From: Acinetobacter brisouisimilis
GTDB lineage: Bacteria > Pseudomonadota > Gammaproteobacteria > Pseudomonadales > Moraxellaceae
Reading direction: 5' to 3'
DNA length: 64,000 bases
Assembly (NCBI RefSeq): GCF_000368265.1
Contig: NZ_KB851219.1
Span: forward strand, 936,984 to 1,000,983
Shown: piece after piece, positions 7,457 to 16,106 of the stretch
How positions within the stretch are numbered: position 1 is the stretch's first letter
Layout of the letters: each line of letters begins with the position of its first letter
Program-made: the position numbers and the translations under genes
Notes under the pieces: generated by a model
Seen by the model: the letters and a program-made list of their open reading frames with translations, nothing else
Databases searched by the model: none
What the model was told of the DNA's origin: nothing

Positions 7457-8083
7457 ATGTCAGGCATAGATGAAAAGCACCTATTAAAACAATTAGATAT
7501 GATTGCTCAAGGGTTAAGTGAAACACTTGCTCCATTTTGTGAAGTTGTAGTTCATGACCTCACTAATCCTGAACATTCAATACTTGCAATACATAACAAT
7601 CTATCTGGCAGAAATATTGGTGATCCTGCTACAGAGTTAGGACTTGCAAGAATTATGTCGCCAGAATTTCCTAGTTTAATTGCAAATTACGCAAATCAAT
7701 TTGCAGATGGTCGTCCCGCAAAAAGTACATCTATCGGAATTAAAGATACAAATGGGCAATATATAGCAGCATTATGTATGAATATCGATTTAACTTTATT
7801 TCGAGGAATGCAAAGTGCATTAGAGCGTTTTACGCATATTGATACAAATAGTATTGTTGAACATTTAGAACCTAGTGGTAGTGAAGCAATTAGAAGATAT
7901 ATTGATCAATATGCATCTAAACATGCAAAAACTCCACAGATGCTGAAACTCAACGAAAGAAAAGAGCTCATGGCTGAATTAAAACAAAATGGCCTCTTAG
8001 ATATTAAAAAGGCAATAGAGACAGTCGCTCAACACCTAGGAATATCAAGAGCAAGTGCTTATCTATATTTTAAGGACCTTTAG
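7457..8083 (+). CDS. YheO-type PAS/helix-turn-helix transcriptional regulator
   Basis: This 208-aa protein has an N-terminal PAS-like sensor region (about residues 10-120; CEVVVHDLTNPEHSI and SIGIKDTNGQYIAALCMNID are typical). A C-terminal helix-turn-helix (about 160-205) carries VAQHLGISRASAYLYFKDL. I start it at the ATG 7457, five bases after GGAG, rather than the GTG two codons earlier. It is divergent from ridA-dehydratase, which it probably controls, sensing an amino acid or its derivative. Confidence 0.85.
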   Translation: MSGIDEKHLLKQLDMIAQGLSETLAPFCEVVVHDLTNPEHSILAIHNNLSGRNIGDPATELGLARIMSPEFPSLIANYANQFADGRPAKSTSIGIKDTNGQYIAALCMNIDLTLFRGMQSALERFTHIDTNSIVEHLEPSGSEAIRRYIDQYASKHAKTPQMLKLNERKELMAELKQNGLLDIKKAIETVAQHLGISRASAYLYFKDL

Positions 8084-8110
8084 ACAAAAGCTGCCTATTA
8101 TGTCGAGTAT

Positions 8111-8419
8111 TCAATGTTTAAAACAGGTTTGAATTAACTCAGATAAAATTTGAATTGCCTGTTCTAATTGATCTAAATCAAAGTCACCTAGCCCTAGAAT
8201 CAAGCCAGACCGGTTACCTGCCTGAGAAACAGGAATAATAACCACACCATTCCGATTATTTGCATCAAATGGAACACTAGCTGATTGTAATGCCACAACA
8301 TACTCTTGGCTAAATGCTCTTAATGAATACTTCATACGATAAAATGCAGAAATTTCAAGCTTCATTAAATAATCAGCAGGTGGTCTCTGAGTGCCATCAT
8401 CTGATGAAAATGTTATTGC
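8111..8419 (-). pseudogene. C-terminal fragment resembling a MocR/aminotransferase-type regulator
   Basis: A 103-codon frame contains a helical, AFSQEYVV-like stretch and ends in NRSGLILGLGDFDLDQLEQA. That ending resembles the last helices of MocR-family PLP regulators, where a GLVLGFA-like strand is followed by a helix. There is no N-terminal part and no plausible start, and an in-frame TAG precedes it. I regard it as a leftover of a larger gene; the assignment is tentative. Confidence 0.35.
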
Positions 8420-8513
8420 CTAAATAGATTTCAATGATCTTGCTATTGCCCCACTTTTCACTTTTAAAAAAGAAATTGGGATCTCAAGTGAAGCATTACC
8501 TGTAATACTTATT

Positions 8514-8762
8514 ATGTCATTATTTGTCTCATTTAGTGTATTTGCACATAAAAATCCTAATATCAAAGGACATTGTTTAATTATCAATGGAAAAATAAAT
8601 CTGTGCCTTGCACTATTAACTCTAGTGGTGGTGCTGAAGGTATATATACAGCCTTTACAGTGAATAAAAATGCTTATCTTATTGAAGATCGGTCATGAAG
8701 GTAAAGCTTCAATGGGACTATCTTCAGCAGACAAATTAGAAGATGCTATTTCTTACTCATGA
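8514..8762 (+). pseudogene. Decayed gene for a small exported protein
   Basis: A signal-peptide-like start (MSLFVSFSVFAHKNPN) is followed by coding-like sequence in a second frame (CTINSSGGAEGIYTAF, then NKNAYLIEDRS) and a third (ADKLEDAISYS). Restoring two small indels would give one protein of about 80 aa. No family was recognised, and the frame breaks mark it as a relic. Confidence 0.35.
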
Positions 8763-8781
8763 GACTACAAGACAAAGAAAA

Positions 8782-8928
8782 TTACCAAACAAATTTATGA
8801 TCTTTATCACTTTCATTATCTACTTGTTTTGCAATCTTTCCTCTCCATACCCTTAATCCATCCCAGTTATCTGGCACAGTAATACCTAACTTCCTCATTT
8901 CATTAACATGTGTCCTTAATAACGTCAA
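8782..8928 (-). pseudogene. 49-codon orphan fragment
   Basis: An open stretch reads HVNEMRKLGITVPDNWDGLR and continues VWRGKIAKQVDNE before a TAA. It has convincing amino-acid composition but no start with a ribosome site, and a TGA lies directly upstream. It is probably the 3' end of a lost, possibly phage-derived gene. Confidence 0.3.
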
Positions 8929-9000
8929 TCATAGATGAAGTGTCAACAACCATTAATAATAGGTAAAATAAAAAACCTGTTTTATTGGCTTACCTTACAT

Positions 9001-9633
9001 ATGGCACAAGATTTCGCAATCAATTCCCCAGTTAAACATTGGTGTGAATTTGAATTTATCTCAAAAACGGTGAAAAACCCCAATATCCATATTCGGGGTA
9101 ACTATAGCTATTACAGCGCTTTTTGGGATAGCGGGTTTGAAAGATGTGTCGTTAGATATTTACACAATAAACCTTCAACATCTGCAAATCAGATCGATCA
9201 GCTTTATATTGGTAACTTTGTGTGCTTTGGTGCAGAATGTGTGATTATGATGGGTGGTAATCAGTTACATCGGACAGACTGGATTTCAGCATTTCCATTC
9301 GATACCCGCAGTTTTGTACCTGCTGGAGATACAATCATTGGGGATGGTTGCTGGATTGGTAGTCGTGCCATGATCATGCAGGGTGTCAAACTTGGTGAAG
9401 GTGCTATTGTGGCAACAGGCGCAGTTGTGACCAAAGATGTGCCACCGTATGCTGTGGTTGCTGGTATTCCTGCTCAGATTGTGAAGTATCGCTTTTCACC
9501 TGATGCCATACAGAAATTGCTGTCTGCCAAGATTTATGATTTAGATGAAAAAGTCTTGTTAAAAATCAGAGAAAATTTGCAATCTGATAATGTCAATGCC
9601 TTGATTGAGTTTTTACAAAATCGTACTGCTTAG
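9001..9633 (+). CDS. CatB-related hexapeptide-repeat acetyltransferase
   Basis: A 210-aa protein of the xenobiotic acetyltransferase (XAT) type. It has VKNPNIHIRGNYSYYSAFWD at the start of the fold, left-handed beta-helix repeats (IGDGCWIGSRAMIMQGVKLG, EGAIVATGAVVTKDVPPYAV) and a C-terminal helical cap. The likely catalytic His is in GGNQLHRTDW. Family members acetylate chloramphenicol or streptogramins, but many chromosomal relatives have unknown acceptors, so resistance should not be assumed. The ATG at 9001 gives the usual length; an upstream ATG at 8935 adds 22 non-family residues. No good ribosome site is visible, and the upstream DNA is debris, so expression is uncertain. Confidence 0.8.
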   Translation: MAQDFAINSPVKHWCEFEFISKTVKNPNIHIRGNYSYYSAFWDSGFERCVVRYLHNKPSTSANQIDQLYIGNFVCFGAECVIMMGGNQLHRTDWISAFPFDTRSFVPAGDTIIGDGCWIGSRAMIMQGVKLGEGAIVATGAVVTKDVPPYAVVAGIPAQIVKYRFSPDAIQKLLSAKIYDLDEKVLLKIRENLQSDNVNALIEFLQNRTA

Positions 9634-9750
9634 CAAGCCTTTACAGCATTAGGTTCTTCTATTGTTTACAAATTATATCCATAATCAAACGGCGTTTTGT
9701 TGAACAAGATCAAATCTTCTGGACTCAAATCTTGAGGATATTCAAAATAA

Positions 9751-9774
9751 AAAAGGCTCATCAAAGAGCCTTTT
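9751..9774. terminator. Bidirectional terminator
   Basis: AAAAGGCTC (9751-9759) and GAGCCTTTT (9766-9774) form a 9-bp stem with a 6-nt loop and A/T tracts on both sides. It serves the acetyltransferase gene from the left and the yddG-like/small-ORF transcript from the right. Confidence 0.85.
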
Positions 9775-9789
9775 CTCAAGGATATTTAC

Positions 9790-9924
9790 TTATAAATAAC
9801 GCGCCCACTGAACAGTTGCTGTAGAACTGCTTGAACCAGAGCCTGAACTTGAGGTTCCACTACCTGTTGAAAAATCAGGGGGATCTTTTAAGGTTGAGAG
9901 ATCAATAGTTGAGGCTAAGTTCAT
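9790..9924 (-). CDS. Small Ser/Gly-rich ORF (44 aa) after the YddG-type exporter
   Basis: The peptide starts MNLASTIDLSTLKDPPDFST, has a GSGTSSSGSGSSSSTATV low-complexity stretch and ends VQWARYL. It lies 11 nt after the stop of the exporter gene and directly before the shared terminator, so it would be cotranscribed. No clear Shine-Dalgarno is seen. An N-terminal conserved-looking part followed by a Ser/Gly tract is reminiscent of secreted or modified peptide precursors, but no modifying enzyme is nearby and no family was recognised. Confidence 0.4.
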   Translation of the reverse strand: MNLASTIDLSTLKDPPDFSTGSGTSSSGSGSSSSTATVQWARYL

Positions 9925-9935
9925 ACTATGATTTT

Positions 9936-10823
9936 TTAGGATTTTTGCCGTGTAGCAAACCAGCATAAAACAGATCCAGCACATACCATCGCAGCACCTT
10001 GCCAAAATGCAAGTGATAACGGTGTATGCAAGACTACTGCTGCAAGTGCAGAAGAAAGCACAGGAATAAAATACGATGCGCCTGCAAGAACTGTGACATT
10101 GCCATGCAAGATTCCAACATTCCATGCAGCATAGCCAAACCCCATTGCTGCGGCTGCCAAAACTAAATAGAAAATGGCATATGCACTAAAATGCATTGGT
10201 TCAGCCGCCAAAATAAAGTATTTCGCCCACAAAATACTGGCAGTGAGCATAAAAAATAAGGTTACACCATTTTTACCATTCGCGATCCGCGCGGTTACGG
10301 TACAGTAACCCGACCAAATCAATGCCCCAATAAATGCCAAGCCATAACTTAATGGATTATCTTGTATATTGTGCAGCATGCTCGGCAAGTCCAAGCCTTG
10401 ATCACTACCCAATACCCAGCAAATACCACTGATTGCAATCATAAATCCTGGAATAATCAATAGATTGTATTTTTGATGATTAAATAGAATAGCAGCGACC
10501 ATGGTGAGTGTAGGCCACAGATAATTAACAATCCCCACTTCTATGGCCTGTCTGTGAGTATTGGCATATCCAATCGATAATGCCAGACACACCTCGTAAG
10601 ACACAAACAGGACACTACCCAAAATCAGATAACGCTTGGGAAATTCACGAATTTTTGGAAAACCAATACTCAGCAGCAAAAATACTGAGGCAACGCTATA
10701 AATCATGGCTGCGCCTCCAGTAGCGCCCAGAGAATCGCTAACACTACGAATCAGCCCGACAATCGAACTCCATAGAAAAACTGCAATCAAGCCAATCAGC
10801 GTTGCATTTCTTTTGCTTATCAT
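9936..10823 (-). CDS. yddG: EamA/DMT transporter, YddG-type aromatic amino acid exporter
   Basis: This 295-aa protein has about ten transmembrane helices and two EamA halves. Signature parts include WSSIVGLIRSVSDSLGATGG in helix 1, the NYLWPTLTMV segment and GYAAWNVGILHGNVTVLAGA. These match the YddG branch, which exports Phe, Trp, Tyr and related compounds across the inner membrane. The start is the ATG at 10823 with a weak ribosome site. A short Ser/Gly-rich ORF follows at once on the same strand. Confidence 0.85.
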   Translation of the reverse strand: MISKRNATLIGLIAVFLWSSIVGLIRSVSDSLGATGGAAMIYSVASVFLLLSIGFPKIREFPKRYLILGSVLFVSYEVCLALSIGYANTHRQAIEVGIVNYLWPTLTMVAAILFNHQKYNLLIIPGFMIAISGICWVLGSDQGLDLPSMLHNIQDNPLSYGLAFIGALIWSGYCTVTARIANGKNGVTLFFMLTASILWAKYFILAAEPMHFSAYAIFYLVLAAAAMGFGYAAWNVGILHGNVTVLAGASYFIPVLSSALAAVVLHTPLSLAFWQGAAMVCAGSVLCWFATRQKS

Positions 10824-11003
10824 GATTTAAGCCACTTATAAGATTTTTTGATAAATATGAGAAGAAAATAAACCCATAAAATTTGATCATGCATGTGTAC
10901 AAAACTTACATGCTATCAAAAATGGGGAGTAAATCTTTATATATTGAGAACTTATCTCAGGTCAATTCTAATCCTTTCAAATCAGGCAATTATTTTTAAG
11001 CAT
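10824..11003. other. Upstream region of the exporter gene
   Basis: The AT-rich spacer holds the promoter region of the yddG-type gene. I see no further ORF or clear operator. A terminator occupies its far end. Confidence 0.4.
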
Positions 11004-11036
11004 AAAAAAACCACATAGTCGCGAAACTATGTGGTT
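11004..11036 (-). terminator. Terminator of the MocR-type regulator gene
   Basis: AACCACATAG (11009-11018) and CTATGTGGTT (11027-11036) form a 10-bp stem with an 8-nt loop. On the minus strand it is followed by seven U residues. Confidence 0.85.
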
Positions 11037-11140
11037 AAAACTAAGAAACTACAGCGTAAGTATTCTTTCGAAGAAAAAGTATATAATAAATACACCTTTA
11101 ATGTCAAACATAAATCTCTCGGTAGCCTATCAAAGTGTGA

Positions 11141-12568
11141 TTAATGACTGTCAGGCCGATGATTTATAGCTTGCTGGATACAACTGATCAATTGCTCCAA
11201 TGCCTGTTGTATCCGTTCACTCAGATTAAATGAACAATTAATCCGGATAAAATTCTGTGTCAATGTATTCAAACGAAATAAACTACTTGGTGCAATGGCA
11301 ATTTTATATTCAAGCAATTGCAGATACAGTGACATACTATCTACATGTTCAGGCAATTTCACCCACAAAAAATAACTACTGGAATAATAATAAATCTCAC
11401 ATTGCATCGACAAATGTGCTTTTAGAAACTGGTAAAATACCTGTTTATTGTGTTCAAGCTGTAACCGTAGTTGCCGTAAATGTTTTTCATAATGATGGTT
11501 AGGTAAAAAATCCACTAGAGCATGTTGCACCAGGGTACTGGCAGATAGCGTACTCATCATCTGTAAATGTTGAATGGCATTGGAAAATTTACCGACATGA
11601 ACCCACCCGATTCGAGTCCCCATGCCTATCGTTTTGGAAAATGAAGAACAGTGCAACACATAGTTATGCTGATCAAAATACTTCATCGGCAGCGGTTTTT
11701 GTGCGCCGTAATAGAGTTCCTGATAGACATCATCTTCAATCAAATACACCTGATGTTCATGCAACAATTTGGCAATTTGAAATTTAATGTCATTACTGAC
11801 AGTAAAGCCAATCGGATTATGTGAATTAAGCATGAGCCAGCAGACTTTAATCGGGTATTTATTCAATGCAGCTTCAAATGAAACCAAATCAAAGCCATGT
11901 TGCGGATGCTCAGGAATGGTAATCACCTTTAAACCTAGCCGTTCTGCCGCTTGCCATGCGCCGTAGAAAATATTTTGCTGAAGTAAAATAAAATCGCCTG
12001 CTTGGGTCAGGGCTTGTAAGGAAAGATTAAGCGCCTCTAATGCGCCAGAAGTAATCACAATATCGTTGGCATCGGTTGGAATGCCTTGCAGACTATAGCG
12101 ACTCGCAATTATTTTACGTAATTCCAGATTACCTGGCGGCATACTGTCTGAATTTAAATAACTACGTTTACGCTTGGCATGTTGAGCAATAATTTGCATC
12201 AACTTGGCATTATAGAGCAAGTCCGAACAAGGAAATGCCGAACCGAGCGGTACAATTTCTTCATCCTGCGTGGCTTTTAAATAATTAAAAACCTGAGAGT
12301 TAATTTCAATATGGGCGTTGAGATTGGTTTCAGGGTGATGCGCCAGTTCCTGTGTTGCCAAATTCCCAGCAACAAAATAACCCGATTTTTCTTTGGAATA
12401 GACCAGACCTTGCGCTTCAAGCTCCTGATAGGCATTCAGCACGGTCATTAAGCTAAAGCCTGAACGCTGCACCTGTTCACGCAAGGACGGAAGTTTGCTG
12501 TGGGCTTGCCATGAACCATTTTCAATAAGTGCCCGTATGCTACGCGCCAGTTGTTCTGATTTATACAT
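11141..12568 (-). CDS. MocR/PdxR-family regulator (GntR HTH plus aminotransferase domain)
   Basis: This 475-aa protein has an N-terminal winged helix (about 1-70; KLPSLREQVQRSGFSLMTVL and EAQGLVYSKEKSGYFV). A fold-type I aminotransferase domain (about 100-470) carries PPGNLELRK, the NPIGFTVS loop, EDDVYQELYY and the PLP lysine K312 in SSFSKTIGMGTRIGW. Such regulators sense PLP or an amino compound and act on vitamin B6, GABA or transport genes. The target here is unclear; the YddG-type exporter downstream on the same strand is one possibility. Confidence 0.88.
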   Translation of the reverse strand: MYKSEQLARSIRALIENGSWQAHSKLPSLREQVQRSGFSLMTVLNAYQELEAQGLVYSKEKSGYFVAGNLATQELAHHPETNLNAHIEINSQVFNYLKATQDEEIVPLGSAFPCSDLLYNAKLMQIIAQHAKRKRSYLNSDSMPPGNLELRKIIASRYSLQGIPTDANDIVITSGALEALNLSLQALTQAGDFILLQQNIFYGAWQAAERLGLKVITIPEHPQHGFDLVSFEAALNKYPIKVCWLMLNSHNPIGFTVSNDIKFQIAKLLHEHQVYLIEDDVYQELYYGAQKPLPMKYFDQHNYVLHCSSFSKTIGMGTRIGWVHVGKFSNAIQHLQMMSTLSASTLVQHALVDFLPNHHYEKHLRQLRLQLEHNKQVFYQFLKAHLSMQCEIYYYSSSYFLWVKLPEHVDSMSLYLQLLEYKIAIAPSSLFRLNTLTQNFIRINCSFNLSERIQQALEQLISCIQQAINHRPDSH

Positions 12569-12675
12569 AAGCTATCAAGACGAACCCAATGTTGAAAAAA
12601 TGATCATCGACTTCTTTCATCATGCTTTACGCTTTTTAGGTAAAACACATCGACAAAAGAAGCCACGCTATTGTT

Positions 12676-12807
12676 TTAATGTAGACTGGCTTTGGCAAGT
12701 AGCAGTAAACTACGGAACAGTCCCCCAACCACAGCCAAGCTCAAAAAGCCACATAACCATAATACAATAAACCATTGCCACTGTTTGAGTTGCAGTCGTT
12801 TAATCAT
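12676..12807 (-). CDS. DUF2474 small membrane protein of the bd oxidase operon
   Basis: A 43-aa protein begins MIKRLQLKQWQWFIVLWLCG and has one transmembrane helix followed by a short basic tail. Its ATG overlaps the last 8 nt of cydB. Tiny DUF2474 proteins are commonly the third gene after cyanide-insensitive bd oxidase subunits, probably as an accessory subunit comparable to CydX. Start and frame are set by the overlap and by composition. Confidence 0.8.
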   Translation of the reverse strand: MIKRLQLKQWQWFIVLWLCGFLSLAVVGGLFRSLLLLAKASLH

Positions 12808-13360
12808 GATAACCCTCATCACCTACCCGCACTTTGTCTTTAAACACCCAATAGGCTAAGCCTGTATACACCAAGATAATCGGCAGCAAAATACACGCGC
12901 CAATCAATGCAAACAGTTGACTGCTATATGGCGCTGCTGCTTGCCAAATCGTGACCGATGGCGGAATGATATTCGGCCACAGACTAATCAGGAAACCGAC
13001 ATAGGAGAGCGTAACCAACACCAACATATAGATAAATGGCTGTTTTTCCTGTTGATGCTGACAAGCGCGGTGCAGTTGATAACTGACCCAAAGCACCAAC
13101 ACAGGCACCACACTCAAATAATACAGGTTAGGCAAGCTAAACCGTGGAAACGCGGCAAATAGCCCTGCACCACCCAAAACCATCCATGTTTCATTACCAT
13201 CCCACACAGGCGCAACGGTATTCATCATCACATCGCGTTGCTGCTTGTCAGCAACCACAGGAAATAAAATCCCGATGCCCAAATCAAATCCATCCAGAAC
13301 CACATAGATCCAAACCCCAAGACCAATAATCCCGACCCAGATTAATGACAAATCGATCAT
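12800..13360 (-). CDS. cydB: Cytochrome bd (CIO-type) ubiquinol oxidase subunit II with internal deletion
   Basis: The frame begins with a normal CydB N-terminus (GVWIYVVLDGFDLGIGILFP, then APVWDGNETWMVLGGAGLFA) and ends with a normal C-terminus (ISLWPNIIPPSVTIWQAAAP to YWVFKDKV). It is only 186 aa, against about 335 for the family. Family alignment from memory puts the loss between GGAGLFAAFP and RFSLPNLYYL near 13147, roughly 150 residues covering the central helices, with the frame kept. Reactions of an intact CydAB are quinol oxidation and O2 reduction to water. This product probably cannot make a normal subunit. An assembly artefact cannot be excluded. Confidence 0.85.
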   Translation of the reverse strand: MIDLSLIWVGIIGLGVWIYVVLDGFDLGIGILFPVVADKQQRDVMMNTVAPVWDGNETWMVLGGAGLFAAFPRFSLPNLYYLSVVPVLVLWVSYQLHRACQHQQEKQPFIYMLVLVTLSYVGFLISLWPNIIPPSVTIWQAAAPYSSQLFALIGACILLPIILVYTGLAYWVFKDKVRVGDEGYHD

Positions 13361-14787
13361 GATTTTTTCTCCTCATCGAGATCTTCAGCATCGAGCATAC
13401 TCATAGGGCGCATAGGGGTTTTAAAATGCCCAACACCCGCAACTTCCTGATGTTCTAGAGTTTGATGCTGCGGCCCTTTACGAATCAGTTTGAACAGGTA
13501 ATAAAAACCACTACCAAATACCACGCTATACACCAGCACAAAAAGCGTCAGACTCAGCCCAACCTGTGGTGCAGACACCTGATGTGATAAACCATCGATG
13601 GTTTTCAGCAAGCCATACACCACCCACGGCTGACGTCCAACCTCTGTAGTGACCCATCCCGCCAGTAAGGCAATATAGCCACTTGCACCCATCAACATGG
13701 CAAAGCGTAGAAAGCCACGGCTGTCATATAAACGCTGACGATATCGCAGCCACAGTGCCAGTACAGACATCAAGACCATCAACATGCCCATTGACACCAT
13801 GACACGGAAGCTCCAGAACACCAGTAATGCATTGGGACGTTCATCACGCGGAAAATCTTTGAGACCTGTCACAGCGCCGTTCATTTCATGGGTTAAAATT
13901 AGGCTGCCCAAATACGGCACACCCAGTTCAAAATGGTTTTTTTCTTGCTGCATGTCAGGAATAGCAAACAGTAACAAGGGCATTGGCTCTTGGTGATTGG
14001 TTTTCCAATGCCCTTCAATCGCTGCCAGTTTGGTAGGTTGATGGTGCAAGGTGTTTAAACCATGTTGATCGCCAACAAGAACTTGTAGGCTGGAAGTCAG
14101 TAACACCATCCACAGCCCCATTGAAAATGAGGTTTTCACCAAAGCATCGCGCCGTCCTTTGAGCAAATGCCATGCCGATGCACCTGTCACCAGTAAACCT
14201 GAGACTAAAAATGCAGCGATGCCCATATGTGCAAAGCGATAAGGAAAACTTGGATTAAAGACGATCGCCCACCAGTCTTTAGGCACCAAAATGCCATGCT
14301 CTAAAGCGATGCCTTGCGGGGTTTGCATCCAACTGTTAGAGGACAAAATCCAGAACATGGAAATACATGTACCAATGGCGACCATGAGGGTAGCAAAGAA
14401 ATGCGCTTTTTCACCCACTCGCCCCCAGCCAAACATCATAATCCCCAAAAAGCCTGCTTCGAGGAAAAAAGCACTCAGCACTTCATAAGTTAGCAGTGGC
14501 CCCGTCACACTGCCTGCAATTCGGGAAAACTCACTCCAGTTGGTACCAAACTGATACGCCATGACAATGCCAGATACCACCCCCATGGCAAATGCCACCG
14601 CAAAAATTTTCAGCCAGTATTTAAACAAGTCCTGATACAACGGGTTGCGGCTACGCAGCCATTTCCATTCCAGAACCGCAAGGAAACAGGCTAAACCAAT
14701 CGAAGTTGCAGGAAAAATAATATGAAAAGAAACAGTAAAGGCAAACTGCATTCTTGCCAAAGCAAAAGCACTCAGACCAAAATCCAT
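13357..14787 (-). CDS. cydA: Cytochrome bd (CIO-type) ubiquinol oxidase subunit I
   Basis: A 476-aa membrane protein starts with the CydA signature FGLSAFALARMQFAFTVSFH, whose conserved His is a heme ligand. It continues with FAVAFAMGVVSGIVMAYQFG and the GWVTTEVGRQPWVVYGLLKT quinol-site block. The short Q loop and overall length place it with CioA-type (cyanide-insensitive) oxidases. I use the ATG at 14787, preceded by GAGGGTGATT; a GTG two codons earlier is the alternative. Its stop overlaps the cydB start (ATGA), showing tight coupling. The partner cydB is internally deleted. Confidence 0.93.
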   Translation of the reverse strand: MDFGLSAFALARMQFAFTVSFHIIFPATSIGLACFLAVLEWKWLRSRNPLYQDLFKYWLKIFAVAFAMGVVSGIVMAYQFGTNWSEFSRIAGSVTGPLLTYEVLSAFFLEAGFLGIMMFGWGRVGEKAHFFATLMVAIGTCISMFWILSSNSWMQTPQGIALEHGILVPKDWWAIVFNPSFPYRFAHMGIAAFLVSGLLVTGASAWHLLKGRRDALVKTSFSMGLWMVLLTSSLQVLVGDQHGLNTLHHQPTKLAAIEGHWKTNHQEPMPLLLFAIPDMQQEKNHFELGVPYLGSLILTHEMNGAVTGLKDFPRDERPNALLVFWSFRVMVSMGMLMVLMSVLALWLRYRQRLYDSRGFLRFAMLMGASGYIALLAGWVTTEVGRQPWVVYGLLKTIDGLSHQVSAPQVGLSLTLFVLVYSVVFGSGFYYLFKLIRKGPQHQTLEHQEVAGVGHFKTPMRPMSMLDAEDLDEEKKS

Positions 14788-15111
14788 AATCACCCTCTAC
14801 TTCACGAAGGTATTTAATACATTGCAAAAATTCATAACAGATGCTCTGTAAATGATGACTTTGTTATGATGCAGAGCGCCCTGTTTAATTGTTAGATACA
14901 AAATAAGATAGAAAAACCATAACAGTTTTAAAAGAAATTCAGAAGAATAGTGGTTAAAAAGCTTCAGTAAATCATTGATTAACTCATTTAAAGCACATCT
15001 GGTTTAAAATAAAGACTCATCTGTTATAGTTTTTTAGAACAGATTTGTATCTACTCAAAAAGTAATATATTTCTCAAAATAGACTCAAAAGTTCTATTGA
15101 GGAATCAGCAC
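14788..15111. other. Divergent promoter region between cydA and the small membrane ORF
   Basis: The 324-bp spacer has no credible ORF. AT-rich candidate promoters face both ways, and ATTGAGGAATC near 15097-15107 is the ribosome site of the following small gene. I could not identify a convincing FNR/ArcA site by eye. Confidence 0.4.
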
Positions 15112-15267
15112 ATGAACAACGATGATGAAAACAAAAAACCAGTACAAAAGTACGCCGACAGCAGCATTTCAGACAAAGCCTTTAAAAACTTACTGTTCTG
15201 GTTTGCGCTATATACTGTTCTGTTTTGTGTTGGTGTGGTCTTCGCCGTTGGTGCGGACATGAAATAA
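15112..15267 (+). CDS. Small single-pass membrane protein (51 aa)
   Basis: A hydrophilic, charged N-terminus (MNNDDENKKPVQKYADSSIS) precedes one transmembrane helix (LLFWFALYTVLFCVGVVFAV). A GAGGA ribosome site lies upstream, and the TAATG overlap with the next ORF indicates translational coupling. The layout (N-in acidic tail plus one helix) is that of many short accessory membrane proteins; no family was recognised. Confidence 0.65.
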   Translation: MNNDDENKKPVQKYADSSISDKAFKNLLFWFALYTVLFCVGVVFAVGADMK

Positions 15268-16097
15268 TGAACCAGTGCACACGAGAACCGCTCATGTTCA
15301 TCACGCCTGAATTACAGCATTTGCCACGAATTTTTAATTTAGAGCATCTTTCAGAACCTGTTCAGCATCGCCTGAGTATGGAATACATGAATCTGGAGGG
15401 TGCGATTTTACGGGCAAAAGTCGTTCGGGCATTTGGACGGCAAAATCTGCATTACCTGATTCAGGATGCAGTACAGGAACAGGACGTCAATCTGGGATAT
15501 GTATTTAGCCCATTTATCTTTGCCAATCTGAACAAGCCTTGTATCTACAGCACACCCAACACGGCCATGATTGAAAATATTTTGGGGCGTTTTGGGCAAG
15601 TCGACTATAAGATCAAGGCAGACTATGCACTTGATGCCATGCACATGTATTTAGATATTAGAGAATCTACTTGCTCTGATACAGAAATGTTGCAGTTAGG
15701 CTTGCTGCGCGCCTTGTGTCGCCCTGACCTCAAGCATGTGTTTCTCATTACCGATACCACACAGTTAAATACGCAGGCAATTACGGAAATTGAGCAGTTT
15801 CTCAAAATCCATATCCACCCGATTCACAAGCAGCGACAATCGGAATGGGTCGTTCCTGTGGCAACCGAAATTAAACTAAAAAAACTGTTGTTTAAACATA
15901 AAGATGAGCAATATATGGCGTTATGCGAACATTTTTCTCAGCAAAATGCCGAATTACTCAAACGCTGTGACAGTTTGAAGCTAGAACAAAATGCCCGCTT
16001 AATTGAAGATATGTTCTATAGCGAACACATCTTCGAAAAAATGTCGGTCTATAGTGAGTATATTCAAACCCTGTCACAAAATGCACTGCATGGCTGA
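15267..16097 (+). CDS. Hypothetical protein (276 aa) coupled to the small membrane ORF
   Basis: The start ATG overlaps the stop of the 51-aa gene (TAATG), which favours MNQCTREPLMF at 15267 over an upstream in-frame ATG at 15225. No signal peptide or membrane segment is evident. The sequence is mixed alpha/beta with a Leu/Gln-rich helical C-terminus ending near YSEYIQTLSQNALHG. It does not match a family I recognise. It converges on the kfrA-like gene with a 9-nt gap. Confidence 0.7.
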   Translation: MNQCTREPLMFITPELQHLPRIFNLEHLSEPVQHRLSMEYMNLEGAILRAKVVRAFGRQNLHYLIQDAVQEQDVNLGYVFSPFIFANLNKPCIYSTPNTAMIENILGRFGQVDYKIKADYALDAMHMYLDIRESTCSDTEMLQLGLLRALCRPDLKHVFLITDTTQLNTQAITEIEQFLKIHIHPIHKQRQSEWVVPVATEIKLKKLLFKHKDEQYMALCEHFSQQNAELLKRCDSLKLEQNARLIEDMFYSEHIFEKMSVYSEYIQTLSQNALHG

Positions 16098-16106
16098 GTA
16101 TTTTGC

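Noticed and set aside
8935..9000. Longer N-terminus for the acetyltransferase from the ATG at 8935
   Set aside because: The extra 22 residues do not resemble the family, and starting at 9001 gives the usual length.
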